Shown piece after piece: positions 52,427-61,451 of a stretch of DNA of 64,000 bases. Under the pieces are notes generated by a model. That model made no database searches, had not been told where the DNA came from, and was given only the letters and a program-made list of their open reading frames with translations. The DNA is from Streptomyces olivoverticillatus (lineage in GTDB: Bacteria > Actinomycetota > Actinomycetes > Streptomycetales > Streptomycetaceae): positions 342,791 through 406,790 of the forward strand of contig NZ_JACHJH010000002.1 of NCBI RefSeq assembly GCF_014203555.1, read 5' to 3'. Both the position numbers and the translations under genes were made by a program. The first letter of the stretch is position 1. Every line of letters starts with the position of its first letter.

Positions 52427-53803
52427 TCACCGGTACTCCGACAGCCTGCGCCCGATGCCGAGCACCGCGCCCGCCGCCCCCAGCACGGCCAGCACGGCGG
52501 CCCCGGCCGCGAGCCCCGTCAGCGCCCCGCGACCGTCGTCCGCGGAGTGCCGGAAGTCGTCCTGCTCGTGCGCCAGCGCCCGGCGCAGCTCGGTGTCCAC
52601 CCGGTCGAAGTACTCGCCCGTGCTGTCCTTCTCGCCGATCACCTTCGGCAGCGCCTGGTCGTAGTACCCGCTGTCGTCGGCGGCGCGGGCCTCGGCGTGC
52701 CGCTGCTGCCACTCGTGCACGGCTTCGATCGCCTTGGCCACCGGCTCCCGCCCGCCGCTGCCGTCCGCCAGCGACCGCGCCCGGTCCAGCAGCGTCCCCT
52801 TGGCCGGGTCGGCCGTCTCGCTGCCGACGAGCTCCTTCATGCCCTTGCGGTAGCTCGTCTCGTACGCGTCCTCGCCGGCCGCGGTGAGCACGGCGCCGCG
52901 CGCCACCAGGGTGAGGTTCTCGTCGCCGCGGGCCTGCAGGGAGGTGATGCGGGCCTCGTTGAGCACCTGGAGCGGCTTGGCCCCGTGCTCGAAGGAGTCC
53001 GTGAGGTCCGCCCGCGACCAGGCGTGCGCCGCCACCAGCCACAGCAGCACCACCGTGGCGCCGGCCGTCGCGGTCAGCAGGCCGTGGTTGAAGACGCGGT
53101 TGGTCCGCAGGTAGTTGCGGCGCTGCGCCCAGCCGAGGGCGCCGAGGGCCACGACGCCGGTGGCGAGCGCCGCCCAGGGCCAGGACTCGGCGTCGTCGTA
53201 GTCGTGGCCCAGACGGCCCGTCTCGGTCTCGTAGAGGGCCCGGGCGGCGGGCAGCAGCTCCTCGCGCATCCGGTCGCTGGCGTAGCGCAGATAGGCGCCG
53301 CCCAGCGGGAGGCCCTGCCGGTTGTTGGCGCGGGCGGTCTCCACCAGGCCGGTGTATACGGGCAGTTGTTCGTTGAGCTTGGCGACCTCGCGGCCCGCCG
53401 GGTCCGTGTCGTCGGTGTCGGCGGCGGCCTTCGTCAGCAGCTCGGAGGCGAGGGTGATGTCCTTCTCGTACCGCTGCCGGACCGCGCGCGGCTCCTGGCC
53501 GCCCGCGAGGAAGCCCCCGGCGGCTGTGGTGTCGGCGTCGGCGAGCGAGCGGTAGATGTCCGCGGCGTCGGCGCTCAGCGGCTGGCTGCGCCGGACGACG
53601 GCGTCCGCCGCCGCGGCCCGGTCGGCGACCTGCCAGGCCGTGACCGCGCCGAAGCCCACCAGCAGGGCGGCGAGCGCCGCGCCGATGATGCGGAGTCTGC
53701 CCGGTTCGGTGGTGGCCCCCGCCTTGAGCCGGTCGAGCCCCTCGCGCCACGCGGTGCGCCGTCCCCCCGGATCCGGCGGGCCTGCCGACTGTGGCTGTGA
53801 CAC
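52427..53803 (-). CDS. glnX: GlnX-type four-helix membrane sensor
   Basis: 458 residues; GTG at 53803 with GGGGGAGG 4 nt upstream. TM1 about 36-56 (IIGAALAALLVGFGAVTAWQ), an extracytoplasmic helical bundle (4HB type), TM2 and TM3 at about 195-255, a second helical bundle, and TM4 near the C-terminus (LTGLAAGAAVLAVLGAAGAV). Mycobacterial GlnX passes the GlnH signal to PknG across the membrane. Gene order glnX-glnH-X-pknG supports the same role. Confidence 0.88.
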   Translation of the reverse strand: MSQPQSAGPPDPGGRRTAWREGLDRLKAGATTEPGRLRIIGAALAALLVGFGAVTAWQVADRAAAADAVVRRSQPLSADAADIYRSLADADTTAAGGFLAGGQEPRAVRQRYEKDITLASELLTKAAADTDDTDPAGREVAKLNEQLPVYTGLVETARANNRQGLPLGGAYLRYASDRMREELLPAARALYETETGRLGHDYDDAESWPWAALATGVVALGALGWAQRRNYLRTNRVFNHGLLTATAGATVVLLWLVAAHAWSRADLTDSFEHGAKPLQVLNEARITSLQARGDENLTLVARGAVLTAAGEDAYETSYRKGMKELVGSETADPAKGTLLDRARSLADGSGGREPVAKAIEAVHEWQQRHAEARAADDSGYYDQALPKVIGEKDSTGEYFDRVDTELRRALAHEQDDFRHSADDGRGALTGLAAGAAVLAVLGAAGAVLGIGRRLSEYR

Positions 53804-54057
53804 GTGACCTCCCCCTTGGTCGCCGGCGGCGCCCGTCGCCCCGAGCGGCGGGGGAACAGGTGCCCGGCCAGCAGTATGGCCGCAGGGACTGACAAACACA
53901 CTGGTCTTGCATCGATCTTGTTCGGATCGGGATCTTCCGCTGGAGTCCGGACTGCCTTCTGCTGCTGTTCACGCGTGGGGCGGTTGTCCGGTTCCCGAGT
54001 ACGAGGGCCGAACGGAAAGGCGACGGGCCCTTCCGCTCGGCGGTTTCGACAAGCGGG

Positions 54058-54879
54058 TCAGCGGTCGTAGGTGTAGTGCGCGGTGTGGTCGAGCATGTCG
54101 GCCGGAGTCACGTTGTTCCAGGGCCGCATGGTGTCCTTGAGGTCCACGACGTCGGCGGTGTTGCCGCCCGGCAGGTAGGGCGAGGTGGGGTGCATCCGCT
54201 GCCAGTCGGCCCACAGCTTGTCGATGAAACAGTGGTGCAGCCAGAACACCGGGTCGTTGGGGGAGACGCCGGTGGCCATCTGGCCGCCTATCCACACGTG
54301 GACGCGGTTGTGGAGGTTGACCCCGCGCCAGCCCTCCAGGTTGTTGCGGAAGCCGTCGGAGGCGCTGTTCCAGGGGGCCATGTCGTAGGTCGTCATGGCC
54401 AGCACGGAGTCCACCTCGGCCCGGGTGGGCAGCTGGCGGACGGCGGAGCCCAGTTCGCGCTGGAGGTAAGGGCGGCTGTCGACGGAGACGTTGATGTTCC
54501 ACTTGCCGGTGGCGTATGCGAACGGGCCGGTCGTCACCTGTGAGTCGCGGCTGCGGCCGGTGCCGCCGAGGAAGTCGGGTCCCCATATGGAGGCGGTGGT
54601 CGTGCGGTCGGCGGTCCAGTCCCAGTAGGGGAGCGCCACCGAAGAATCGACTCTCTGGAGCTCCTGCTCGAACTGGATGAGGAAGCGGCGGTGCCAGGGG
54701 AGGAAGGACGGCGAGCGGTGGCCGACGCGATCCCCGGTGTCCGAGTCGCTCATGATGAACTCGTTGTGGGTGCGCACGAATTCGTCGTACCGCCCGCTCT
54801 TCTTGAGTTCGAGCAGCGCGCTGACGAAGTTGCGCTTCTCGGTGGCCGTCAGGGTCGCCTGGTTCTTGCGTACTGCCAT
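54058..54879 (-). CDS. melC2: tyrosinase
   Basis: 273 residues, the usual size for Streptomyces tyrosinase. CuA ligands lie in THNEFI, GHRSPSF and LPWHRRF; CuB ligands in NLHNRVHVWIG and FWLHHCFID. It oxidises tyrosine via DOPA to dopaquinone, giving melanin. It is secreted in complex with the MelC1 caddie protein encoded just upstream and has no signal of its own. Confidence 0.97.
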   Translation of the reverse strand: MAVRKNQATLTATEKRNFVSALLELKKSGRYDEFVRTHNEFIMSDSDTGDRVGHRSPSFLPWHRRFLIQFEQELQRVDSSVALPYWDWTADRTTTASIWGPDFLGGTGRSRDSQVTTGPFAYATGKWNINVSVDSRPYLQRELGSAVRQLPTRAEVDSVLAMTTYDMAPWNSASDGFRNNLEGWRGVNLHNRVHVWIGGQMATGVSPNDPVFWLHHCFIDKLWADWQRMHPTSPYLPGGNTADVVDLKDTMRPWNNVTPADMLDHTAHYTYDR

Positions 54880-54930
54880 GGTCCGTTTCCTCTGGTCTCG
54901 GTGTCGGTTCGCGGGGTGGCGGCGGGCCGG

Positions 54931-55353
54931 TCAGGCGGTGGCGATCGGGACGAGCGCGGCGCCCCGGAGCTTGTCGACGGCGGCGCGGGTGAGCGCCAGC
55001 GGGTCGGCGAAGGTCTGGTAGTGGTTGACGACGCTGATCCAGGTGCCGTCGGCGTTCTGCATCACGTGCAGCTCTTTGCCGTCGATCGTGACGGCGAAGC
55101 CGCCGTGGTGGGCCATGTGGCCGCCCATGGCGGGCTGCCCCACGATGTGCCGGCCCTGGTAGGTCTCGTCGAAGGGCTGCGGGCCGTGCCCGGAGTGGCC
55201 GTCGTGACCCTCATGGCCCTCGTGACCGGAGTGGTCCATGGCCGGGGCCGCGGAGTTGGCGACGGCTGCGGCGGCCGGGACGGCCAGCGCCGCGCCGGCG
55301 ACGGCGACCGCGGTTCCCCTGAGTACGGAGCGGCGGGTGAGGTTGCTGGACAT
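54931..55353 (-). CDS. melC1: tyrosinase cofactor / copper chaperone
   Basis: 140 residues. A Tat signal (TRRSVLRGTAVAVAGAALAV) precedes a His-rich copper tract (HSGHEGHEGHDGHSGHG) and the conserved caddie domain (FAVTIDGKELHVMQNADGTW, then SVVNHYQTFADPLAL), whose Tyr occupies the tyrosinase active site. It exports apo-tyrosinase and delivers copper. It lies 51 bp upstream of melC2. Confidence 0.96.
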   Translation of the reverse strand: MSSNLTRRSVLRGTAVAVAGAALAVPAAAAVANSAAPAMDHSGHEGHEGHDGHSGHGPQPFDETYQGRHIVGQPAMGGHMAHHGGFAVTIDGKELHVMQNADGTWISVVNHYQTFADPLALTRAAVDKLRGAALVPIATA

Positions 55354-55731
55354 GCAGGTATCCCCCCTCGGGATCAGTGATGTCGGAGGCGCGGATCGTC
55401 ACGTGCGCTCCCCGGCATCCCTTTGGGGCGGAGTGCGGCGGTTGTCTGTCGTATTTCGTGATCAATCCGTGCGCCCGGATGCTGGCACGGGCGGGGAGGA
55501 CGGGAGAAATGGTTGGCCCGTATACGGACATTCGGTGTATGAAAGGTCAACCAGTGCGATGACAGGAGTTTCTCACCGATCCTGCTGTTGACATTGGTGT
55601 CAGGAAATCTGACGCCTCAACGGCCGTGCGGCCGGAGGATTTTCGGTGTAGGGCACCGATCGGTGACGGCTCTCACGATGTGAACATGACGTGAAGAGAA
55701 TGTGACAGTGCCCGCGGCAGGGCCCGGGCCG
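55354..55731. other. intergenic region upstream of melC1
   Basis: About 380 bp containing the mel promoter. An inverted repeat GGTGTCAG-GAAATC-TGACGCC lies near 55598-55618. No gene seen. Confidence 0.45.
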
Positions 55732-56742
55732 TCAGCCGCCGGACGGCTCGAACGCGGCCCGCACGCGCGCGTAGGCGCTGCTGTGCACCCCCGCCTGGTC
55801 CAGGGCCAGCAGGGCCGCCCCCAGCACCGGCGGAGCCGTGAGGACCAGCGGTACGGCCCGCGGGGCCCGCTCGGCCAGCAGCGCGACGATCCGGCCGTGC
55901 AGCAGCGGATGACGGGCCGCCAGGACGCCGCCGCCCAGGATCACCGGCACCCGGGAGCCGAGCAGGCCCAGCCGGGCCAGCGCGGTCGCCGCCATGGTGA
56001 CGACCTCCTCCGCCTGCCGGGTCACGATCGCGCGGGCGACCGCGTCGCCGGAGGCGGCCACCGCGAAGAGCACGGGCGCCAGTTCGTGCCGCCGTGCCGC
56101 CGCGATCAGGCCCCGGTGCAGGGCCTCGATCAGCTCGGCCATGGTGGCCAGGCCGAAGTGCGCGGGCAGCGCGTCCGCGAGCGCGGTGGCCCCGCCCCGG
56201 CCGTCCTCCGCCCGCGCCGCCCACCACAGTGCCTCCTCGGCCAGGAAGGCGCCGCCTCCCCAGTCGCCGGAGATCCGGCCGATGGCGGCGAAGCGCGCCG
56301 TACGGCCCCCCGGCGCCAGCCCCGAGCAGTTGATGCCCGCACCGCACACCACCGCGACGCCGGCCGGCTCCCCGGCATCGGACAGGCCCGCCCGCAACAG
56401 CGCGAAGGTGTCGTTGACGACGGTGACGCCCGCGGCCCCGGGCGCCCACTCGTACGCGGCGATCTCCGCGGCCAGTTGCTCCTCCTCGGCGGGCAGGTCC
56501 GCATTGGCCAGACAAGCCTGCACATGCGCCAGGCGGAGCGGCGCGGCCAGACCCGCCGCCCCGGCCGCCTCCGCCACGAGCGCCGCGAGCCCCGCCACCG
56601 CCCGCCCCGCGCCCGTGCCTTGCGGCCTGAAGCCCGCACCGCGCGCCGAGCCGAGGACGGTGCCGCGGACATCGAGCAGCGCCACGTCGGTCTTGCTGTT
56701 GCCCCCGTCGATGGCGAGCAGAATGCCGTCGCTCAGGCCCAC
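55732..56742 (-). CDS. N-acetylglucosamine kinase (BadF/BcrA ATPase fold)
   Basis: 336 residues; GTG at 56742 with GGGAG 8 nt upstream, overlapping the GH4 stop by 10 nt. Phosphate-1 motif LLAIDGGNSKTDVALLD (8-24), then TVVNDTFALLRAG, GVAVVCGAGINCSG and RISGDWGGGAFLAEEALWW. The family phosphorylates GlcNAc (or related amino sugars) with ATP. Coupling to the glycosidase upstream suggests that sugar released there is phosphorylated here. Confidence 0.88.
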   Translation of the reverse strand: MGLSDGILLAIDGGNSKTDVALLDVRGTVLGSARGAGFRPQGTGAGRAVAGLAALVAEAAGAAGLAAPLRLAHVQACLANADLPAEEEQLAAEIAAYEWAPGAAGVTVVNDTFALLRAGLSDAGEPAGVAVVCGAGINCSGLAPGGRTARFAAIGRISGDWGGGAFLAEEALWWAARAEDGRGGATALADALPAHFGLATMAELIEALHRGLIAAARRHELAPVLFAVAASGDAVARAIVTRQAEEVVTMAATALARLGLLGSRVPVILGGGVLAARHPLLHGRIVALLAERAPRAVPLVLTAPPVLGAALLALDQAGVHSSAYARVRAAFEPSGG

Positions 56743-58058
56743 GGGAGGTACTCCCGGTTGTGGGCGAGGAGATCGTCGGTGAGCTTGTCCGCGTAGGCGG
56801 TCTGACCGATCAGCGGGTGCGCCAGCAGCGCCTCGAACACCCGGTTGCGGCCGCCTTTCAGCGCGGCCTCCAGCGCCAAACGCTCGTAGGCCGTGACATG
56901 GGCGACCAGCCCGGCGTACAGCGGCTCCAGCGGGCGTACGGGCAGGGGGTGCGCGCCCTTGGCGTCGACGACCGCCGGGACCTCGACGACCGCGTCGTCG
57001 GGGAGGAACGGCAGGGTGCCGTTGTTGAAGGTGTTCACCACCTGCACCCCGCCGCCCGCGTCGGCGACGCGGTCGTCGAGGTCCCGGCCGTGCGTGCGCA
57101 GCAGGGCGGAGGTGAGCGCGACGGCCGCCTCCGAGTAGAAGGCGCCGCCCCGCTTGGCCAGCAGCTCCGGCTTCTCGTCCAGCGTCGGATCCCCGTACAT
57201 CGCGAGCAGCTTGCGCTCCATCGCGGCCACCTCGGCGGCGCGCGACGGTTTGGTGCGCAACTCCTCCACCACCTCGTCGTGTCCGTAGAAGTAGCGCAGG
57301 TAGTACGAGGGCACCACGCCCAGCCGGTCCAGCAGCGCGCGCGGCATGCGCAGGTCCGCCGCGATCGCCTCGCCGTGTTCCGCCAGTAGGCCGGGTAGCA
57401 CGTCCCGGCCGCCGACGCGCACCGCGCGCTCCCACGTGAGGTGGTTCAGGCCCACGTGCTCCAGCTCCACCTCGTCCGGCCGGACGCCCAGCAGCCGGGC
57501 GAACCTGCGCTGGAAGCCGATGGCGACGTTGCACAGCCCGACCGCGCGGTGCCCGGCCGTCAGCAGGGCCCGGGTGACGATCCCGACCGGGTTGGTGAAG
57601 TCCACCAGCCATGCGCCGGGGTTGCGGCGCCGGACGCGCTCGGCGATGTCCAGCGCGACCGGCACCGTGCGCAGCGCCTTGGCCAGCCCGCCTGCGCCCG
57701 TCGTCTCCTGCCCGACGCAGCCGCACTCCAGCGGCCAGGTCTCGTCCTGCTGCCGGGCCGCCTGTCCGCCCACGCGCAGCTGGAGCAGCACGGCGTCCGC
57801 GCCGTCCGCGCCCGCGTCGAGGTCGTCGGTCCAGGAGATCCGGCCGGGGTGCCCCTGGCGGGCGAGGATCCGCCGGGCGAGCCCGCCGACGAGCTCCAGC
57901 CGCTCGGGGTCCGGGTCGACGAGCACCAGCTCCTCGACCGGCAGGGCGGTGCGCAGCCGGGCGATGCCGTCGACGAGTTCGGGGGTGTAGGTCGAGCCGC
58001 CGCCGACCACGGTGAGCTTGCGGGCGGACGGGGGGCGTCCCCCGGGGGAGTTCGGCAC
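56733..58058 (-). CDS. GH4 family 6-phospho-beta-glucosidase-like enzyme
   Basis: 441 residues; GTG at 58058, ribosome site AAAGGG. NAD-binding loop LTVVGGGSTYTPELVDGIAR (15-34), VDFTNPVGIVT, the metal ligands Cys176 (LCNVAIG) and His206 (GLNHLTW), and the YYLRYFYG segment are all present. GH4 enzymes cleave glycosides by an NAD/Mn redox mechanism. Next to a GlcNAc kinase, a beta-linked amino-sugar disaccharide is a reasonable substrate but not demonstrated. Confidence 0.9.
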   Translation of the reverse strand: MPNSPGGRPPSARKLTVVGGGSTYTPELVDGIARLRTALPVEELVLVDPDPERLELVGGLARRILARQGHPGRISWTDDLDAGADGADAVLLQLRVGGQAARQQDETWPLECGCVGQETTGAGGLAKALRTVPVALDIAERVRRRNPGAWLVDFTNPVGIVTRALLTAGHRAVGLCNVAIGFQRRFARLLGVRPDEVELEHVGLNHLTWERAVRVGGRDVLPGLLAEHGEAIAADLRMPRALLDRLGVVPSYYLRYFYGHDEVVEELRTKPSRAAEVAAMERKLLAMYGDPTLDEKPELLAKRGGAFYSEAAVALTSALLRTHGRDLDDRVADAGGGVQVVNTFNNGTLPFLPDDAVVEVPAVVDAKGAHPLPVRPLEPLYAGLVAHVTAYERLALEAALKGGRNRVFEALLAHPLIGQTAYADKLTDDLLAHNREYLPWA

Positions 58059-58161
58059 GGAATCACCCTTTCGCTGGTTCGTGGTGGCGTCGGTGTGTTC
58101 GCGGTGCTTTTCACCCTGATGTGGGTGTGCGGTGGCCGGGGTCGGGCGGTCGGGGCCGGCG

Positions 58162-59358
58162 TCAGGTCGTGTCGAAGACCGTGTCGCGGGCGGCGGTGAG
58201 CGCGGTGTGCAGCGCGCCGGTGAGGACGGGGGAGCCGGTGACGGTGCCGAGCCGCAGCTCGGGCCGGGGCAGGGCGAGCCCGCCCAGCTCCGCTTCGACC
58301 AGCTCGCGCAGCCGTTCGCCGCCCGCCCGGCACACCTCGCCGCCCAGCACCACCAGTTCGGGGTCGACGACGGCGACGACGGAGGCCAGGCCGGTCGCGA
58401 TGCGCTCCGCCAGCTCGCCGAGGACCGCATCGCCCGGGCCCGGGGCGGCCGCGGCCCGCGTCAGCGCCTCGGCCGCGGTACGGGCGGCGATGCCGTGCGC
58501 ACGGGCAAGGCGGACCACGGCGGATGCGCCCGCCAGCATCTGGAAGCCGCCTCCGCCGTCCGGCCCGGTCGTGGCGCCCGGCCCGCCGCGGGCCAAGGGG
58601 GCGCCGGGCAGCGGCATGTAGCCGATCTCGCCCGCGCCGCCGGTCGCGCCGCGCAGCAGCCGCCCGCCGAGCACCAGGGCGGCGCCCACGCCCTCGTCGG
58701 CCCAGAAGAGCACGAAGTCGTCGATGCCGCGGGCGGCGCCGCCGTGGTGCTCGGCCACGGCCGCGAGGTTGACGTCGTTCTCGATGACGACGGGCGTGCC
58801 CACGGCCTCGGCCAGCTCGGCGCGCAGCGCGGGCGAGTGCCAGCCGGGCAGGTGCGGGGCGTAGCGCAGCACTCCGGTGCGCGGGTCGAGGGCGCCGGGG
58901 GTGCCGACGACCGTGCGGTGCAGCGCGTCCCGGCCGAGCCCGGCCGCGCCGAGCGCCCCGGCCACGGCTTCGGCGACCAGTTCGGCGGTGCGGTGGCGCA
59001 CGGACTCGTCGGTGGCGTCGGCGTCGACGCGGTGGCGCCCGGCGACCGCGCCGGTGATGTCGGCGACGGTGGCGGTGATGCCGGTCCTGTCGGCCGCGAG
59101 CGCGGCGACGTGGGCGATGCCCGGATCGACCTCGTAGAGCAGGGCGCTGGGCCCGGGACGTCCGGTCTCGCTCCCGGTGGTGCGGACGAGCCCGGCGGCC
59201 GCCAGGCGGGCCAGCAGCTGGGAGGCGGTGGGCTTGGAGAGGCCGGTGAGCCTGCCGAGGCGGGTGCGGGTGAGCGGCCCGTGGGCGAGCAGGAGGTCGA
59301 GCGCGGCGCGGTCGTTCATGGCCCGCAGCACGCGCGGTGTTCCCGGGGTCCCCGCCAT
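58162..59358 (-). CDS. ROK-family transcriptional regulator
   Basis: 398 residues; ATG at 59358. Winged HTH at 10-65 (RAALDLLLAHGPLTRTRLGR, then GLSKPTASQLLARLAAAGLV), then the ROK sugar-binding domain (TPVVIENDVNLAAVAEHHGG; GVGAALVLGGRLLRGATGGA). The usual CxCGxxGC zinc motif after the EIGY segment is absent, replaced by a Gly/Pro-rich stretch. It probably represses the GH4/kinase genes 100 bp downstream until an amino sugar binds. Confidence 0.9.
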   Translation of the reverse strand: MAGTPGTPRVLRAMNDRAALDLLLAHGPLTRTRLGRLTGLSKPTASQLLARLAAAGLVRTTGSETGRPGPSALLYEVDPGIAHVAALAADRTGITATVADITGAVAGRHRVDADATDESVRHRTAELVAEAVAGALGAAGLGRDALHRTVVGTPGALDPRTGVLRYAPHLPGWHSPALRAELAEAVGTPVVIENDVNLAAVAEHHGGAARGIDDFVLFWADEGVGAALVLGGRLLRGATGGAGEIGYMPLPGAPLARGGPGATTGPDGGGGFQMLAGASAVVRLARAHGIAARTAAEALTRAAAAPGPGDAVLGELAERIATGLASVVAVVDPELVVLGGEVCRAGGERLRELVEAELGGLALPRPELRLGTVTGSPVLTGALHTALTAARDTVFDTT

Positions 59359-59395
59359 GGTCCGTGCACCGCCCTTGCCCGCCGATTCGACGGCT

Positions 59396-59438
59396 GTAAG
59401 GAAAGCCGTAAGGGAAGTTGTAAGGAAAGTTTCCTACC
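59396..59438. promoter_or_regulatory. three GTAAGGAAAG repeats and palindrome, candidate ROK operator
   Basis: GTAAGGAAAG (59396), GTAAGGGAAG (59408) and GTAAGGAAAG (59420) repeat every 12 bp. The last extends into the palindrome AGGAAAGTTTCCT. The site is 38-80 bp upstream of the ROK start codon; AGGAAA/TTTCCT palindromes are known targets of ROK regulators. Confidence 0.6.
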
Positions 59439-59548
59439 AGTCGGTGCACAGGACGGTAGGTGCGTGCCGGAGCGGTGGTCAAGAGGGTCGGACCGGGAGG
59501 GGAAAATCCCGCGACGCCCGATGCCTCCCGGTGTTAGCTTCACGCCCC

Positions 59549-60064
59549 ATGGAACCACTCGGCGAAAACGACATACGCGCCTCCTTCGTCAACTGCTCGA
59601 AGGGCGAGGCCCGCAGGATCAGCCTGCCGCGGGGACTGGCCGAACTCCCCTGGGCCGATCTGGACTTCCTGGGCTGGCGCGACCCCGGGGCCCCCGACCG
59701 CGGTTACCTCGTCACCGAACGGGCCGGCGAGCTCGTGGGCATCACCCTGCGCGTGCCGCAGGGCGGCCCCAGGAGCATGGCCAAGACCACGTTGTGCGCC
59801 CTCTGCCTGACCGGGCACGTCGGCTCGGGCGTCTCGCTGCTGGCCGCCCGCAGGGTCGGCGCCGCCGGCCGCGAGGGCAACACGGTCGGCGCGTACATGT
59901 GCACGGACCTGGCCTGCCCGCTGTACGTGCGCGGCAAGAAGGTGCCCGCGCTCGCGCCCCGGTACAAGGAGTCGCTCTCGGTCGAGGAGCGGCTGGAGCG
60001 GATGCGCACGAACCTCGGCCTCTTCCTGGACAAGGTCTTCCAGGAGCGCCCCGTCACGGCGTGA
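59549..60064 (+). CDS. FBP-domain protein (EF-G-binding protein C-terminal treble clef)
   Basis: 171 residues; ATG at 59549. The FBP fold is complete: opens MEPLGENDIRASFVNCSKGE; zinc-finger cysteines in TTLCALCLTG and MCTDLACPLYVRGKK; helix RLERMRTNLGLFLDKVFQ. In fusidic-acid resistance proteins this type of zinc domain binds EF-G on the ribosome; single-domain members such as this have no proven function. Confidence 0.88.
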   Translation: MEPLGENDIRASFVNCSKGEARRISLPRGLAELPWADLDFLGWRDPGAPDRGYLVTERAGELVGITLRVPQGGPRSMAKTTLCALCLTGHVGSGVSLLAARRVGAAGREGNTVGAYMCTDLACPLYVRGKKVPALAPRYKESLSVEERLERMRTNLGLFLDKVFQERPVTA

Positions 60065-60124
60065 CGGCGAACGGCATGAAGGCCAACGGCCCCCTCGCCG
60101 AAGGGCGAGAGGGCCGTCCACAGG

Positions 60125-61192
60125 TCACTTGCCGAGGGTTGCGCCCGGCGGTATCGGGACCGTGGCCTGGGACTGCGGCGAGGTGGGGTTGTTCAGGGCC
60201 GAGGGTGCCGCCACGGCCGCCATGGGGTCGGGCGCCGGGGTCTCCTGGCCGAGGGCGGTCGGCGGGGCGCCCATCCGGATGCCCGCCGAGTCCAGCGCCT
60301 GCTTGATCCGCCAGCGCAGCTCGCGCGCCACGCCCGCCGACTGGCCGGGCGCGGTCTGGGCCTGGACCCGTACGACCACGGAGTCCAGCGTGAAGGAGTC
60401 CAGCCCCATCACCTGGACCGGCTCGCGCAGCTTCTCGTCCCAGGGCGCAGTCTTGGCCATCTCCTCGCCCGCCTCGGCCATGACGGTGCGGGCCCGCTCC
60501 AGGTCCTCGTCGTAGCGCAGGGTGACGTCGACCTCGGCCGTGGCCCAGCCCTGGCTGAGGTTGCCGATCCGCTTGACCTCGCCGTTGCGCACGTACCAGA
60601 TGGCGCCGTTCGCCCCGCGCAGCTTGGTGACGCGCAGCCCGACCTCGATGACCGTGCCGGTGGCCACGCCCGCGTCGACCTCGTCGCCGACGCCGTACTG
60701 GTCCTCCAGGATCATGAAGACGCCGGAGAGGAAGTCGGTGACGAGATTCCGTGCGCCGAAACCGATGGCGACACCCGCCACACCGGCGCTGGCCAGCAGC
60801 GGAGCAAGGTTGATCTTGAGGACGGACAGGACGGTCAGCGCCGCCGTGCCCATGATCAGGAACGAGGCGACGCTGCGCAGCACCGAGCCGATGGCCTCCG
60901 AGCGCTGACGGCGCCGCTCGGCGTTGACGAGCAGGCTGCCCAGCGCCGTGCCGTCGACCGCCTGGGCGGTGCGGTTCATCCGCGCTATCAGCCTGGTGAT
61001 GCCGCGGCGGACCAGGGAGCGCATCGCGATGGCGATCACGAGGATCAAGATGATGCGCAGGCTGTTGCTGAGCCAGATGGACCAGTTCTCTTCGACCCAG
61101 CCCGCGGCGTCGCCCGCCGTCCGTTGCGCCTCGTCCAGGGACGAGGGGCGGGGCGTCGTCGTGTCTGCGGCCAGGGCAGCGGACCAGAACAC
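60125..61192 (-). CDS. MscS-family mechanosensitive ion channel
   Basis: 355 residues; GTG at 61192 with GGAGGG upstream. Helices at about 30-50 and 95-115 precede the pore helix TM3 (LASAGVAGVAIGFGARNLVT, then DFLSGVFMILEDQYGVGD). The MscS beta domain follows (VEVGLRVTKLRGANGAIWYV) and a C-terminal alpha/beta domain. It protects against hypo-osmotic shock by opening on membrane tension. The C-terminal 40 residues are Pro/Ala-rich. Confidence 0.92.
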   Translation of the reverse strand: MFWSAALAADTTTPRPSSLDEAQRTAGDAAGWVEENWSIWLSNSLRIILILVIAIAMRSLVRRGITRLIARMNRTAQAVDGTALGSLLVNAERRRQRSEAIGSVLRSVASFLIMGTAALTVLSVLKINLAPLLASAGVAGVAIGFGARNLVTDFLSGVFMILEDQYGVGDEVDAGVATGTVIEVGLRVTKLRGANGAIWYVRNGEVKRIGNLSQGWATAEVDVTLRYDEDLERARTVMAEAGEEMAKTAPWDEKLREPVQVMGLDSFTLDSVVVRVQAQTAPGQSAGVARELRWRIKQALDSAGIRMGAPPTALGQETPAPDPMAAVAAPSALNNPTSPQSQATVPIPPGATLGK

Positions 61193-61451
61193 TGCAGGAA
61201 CCCTCCGGTGTGGGACAGACCCGCGGCGAGGAGCGGCGCGGGGCAGACCCACCACACTAACGGGGCAGGGCGGCCGCTCCGGTGTTGTGTTCGAGATGGG
61301 ACAGGTCTTGCGCGTGGAACGCCCGGGTGTGCTCCAAAACACCTGTGACCCGTTACCCGGTGATGGTGGCGCCGGTGGCGGGGGCCAGGGGACACTTGCA
61401 TGAGATCGTCCCGGCGCGAGCCACGCGCCGCCGGCGTACAAGGAGGCACCC

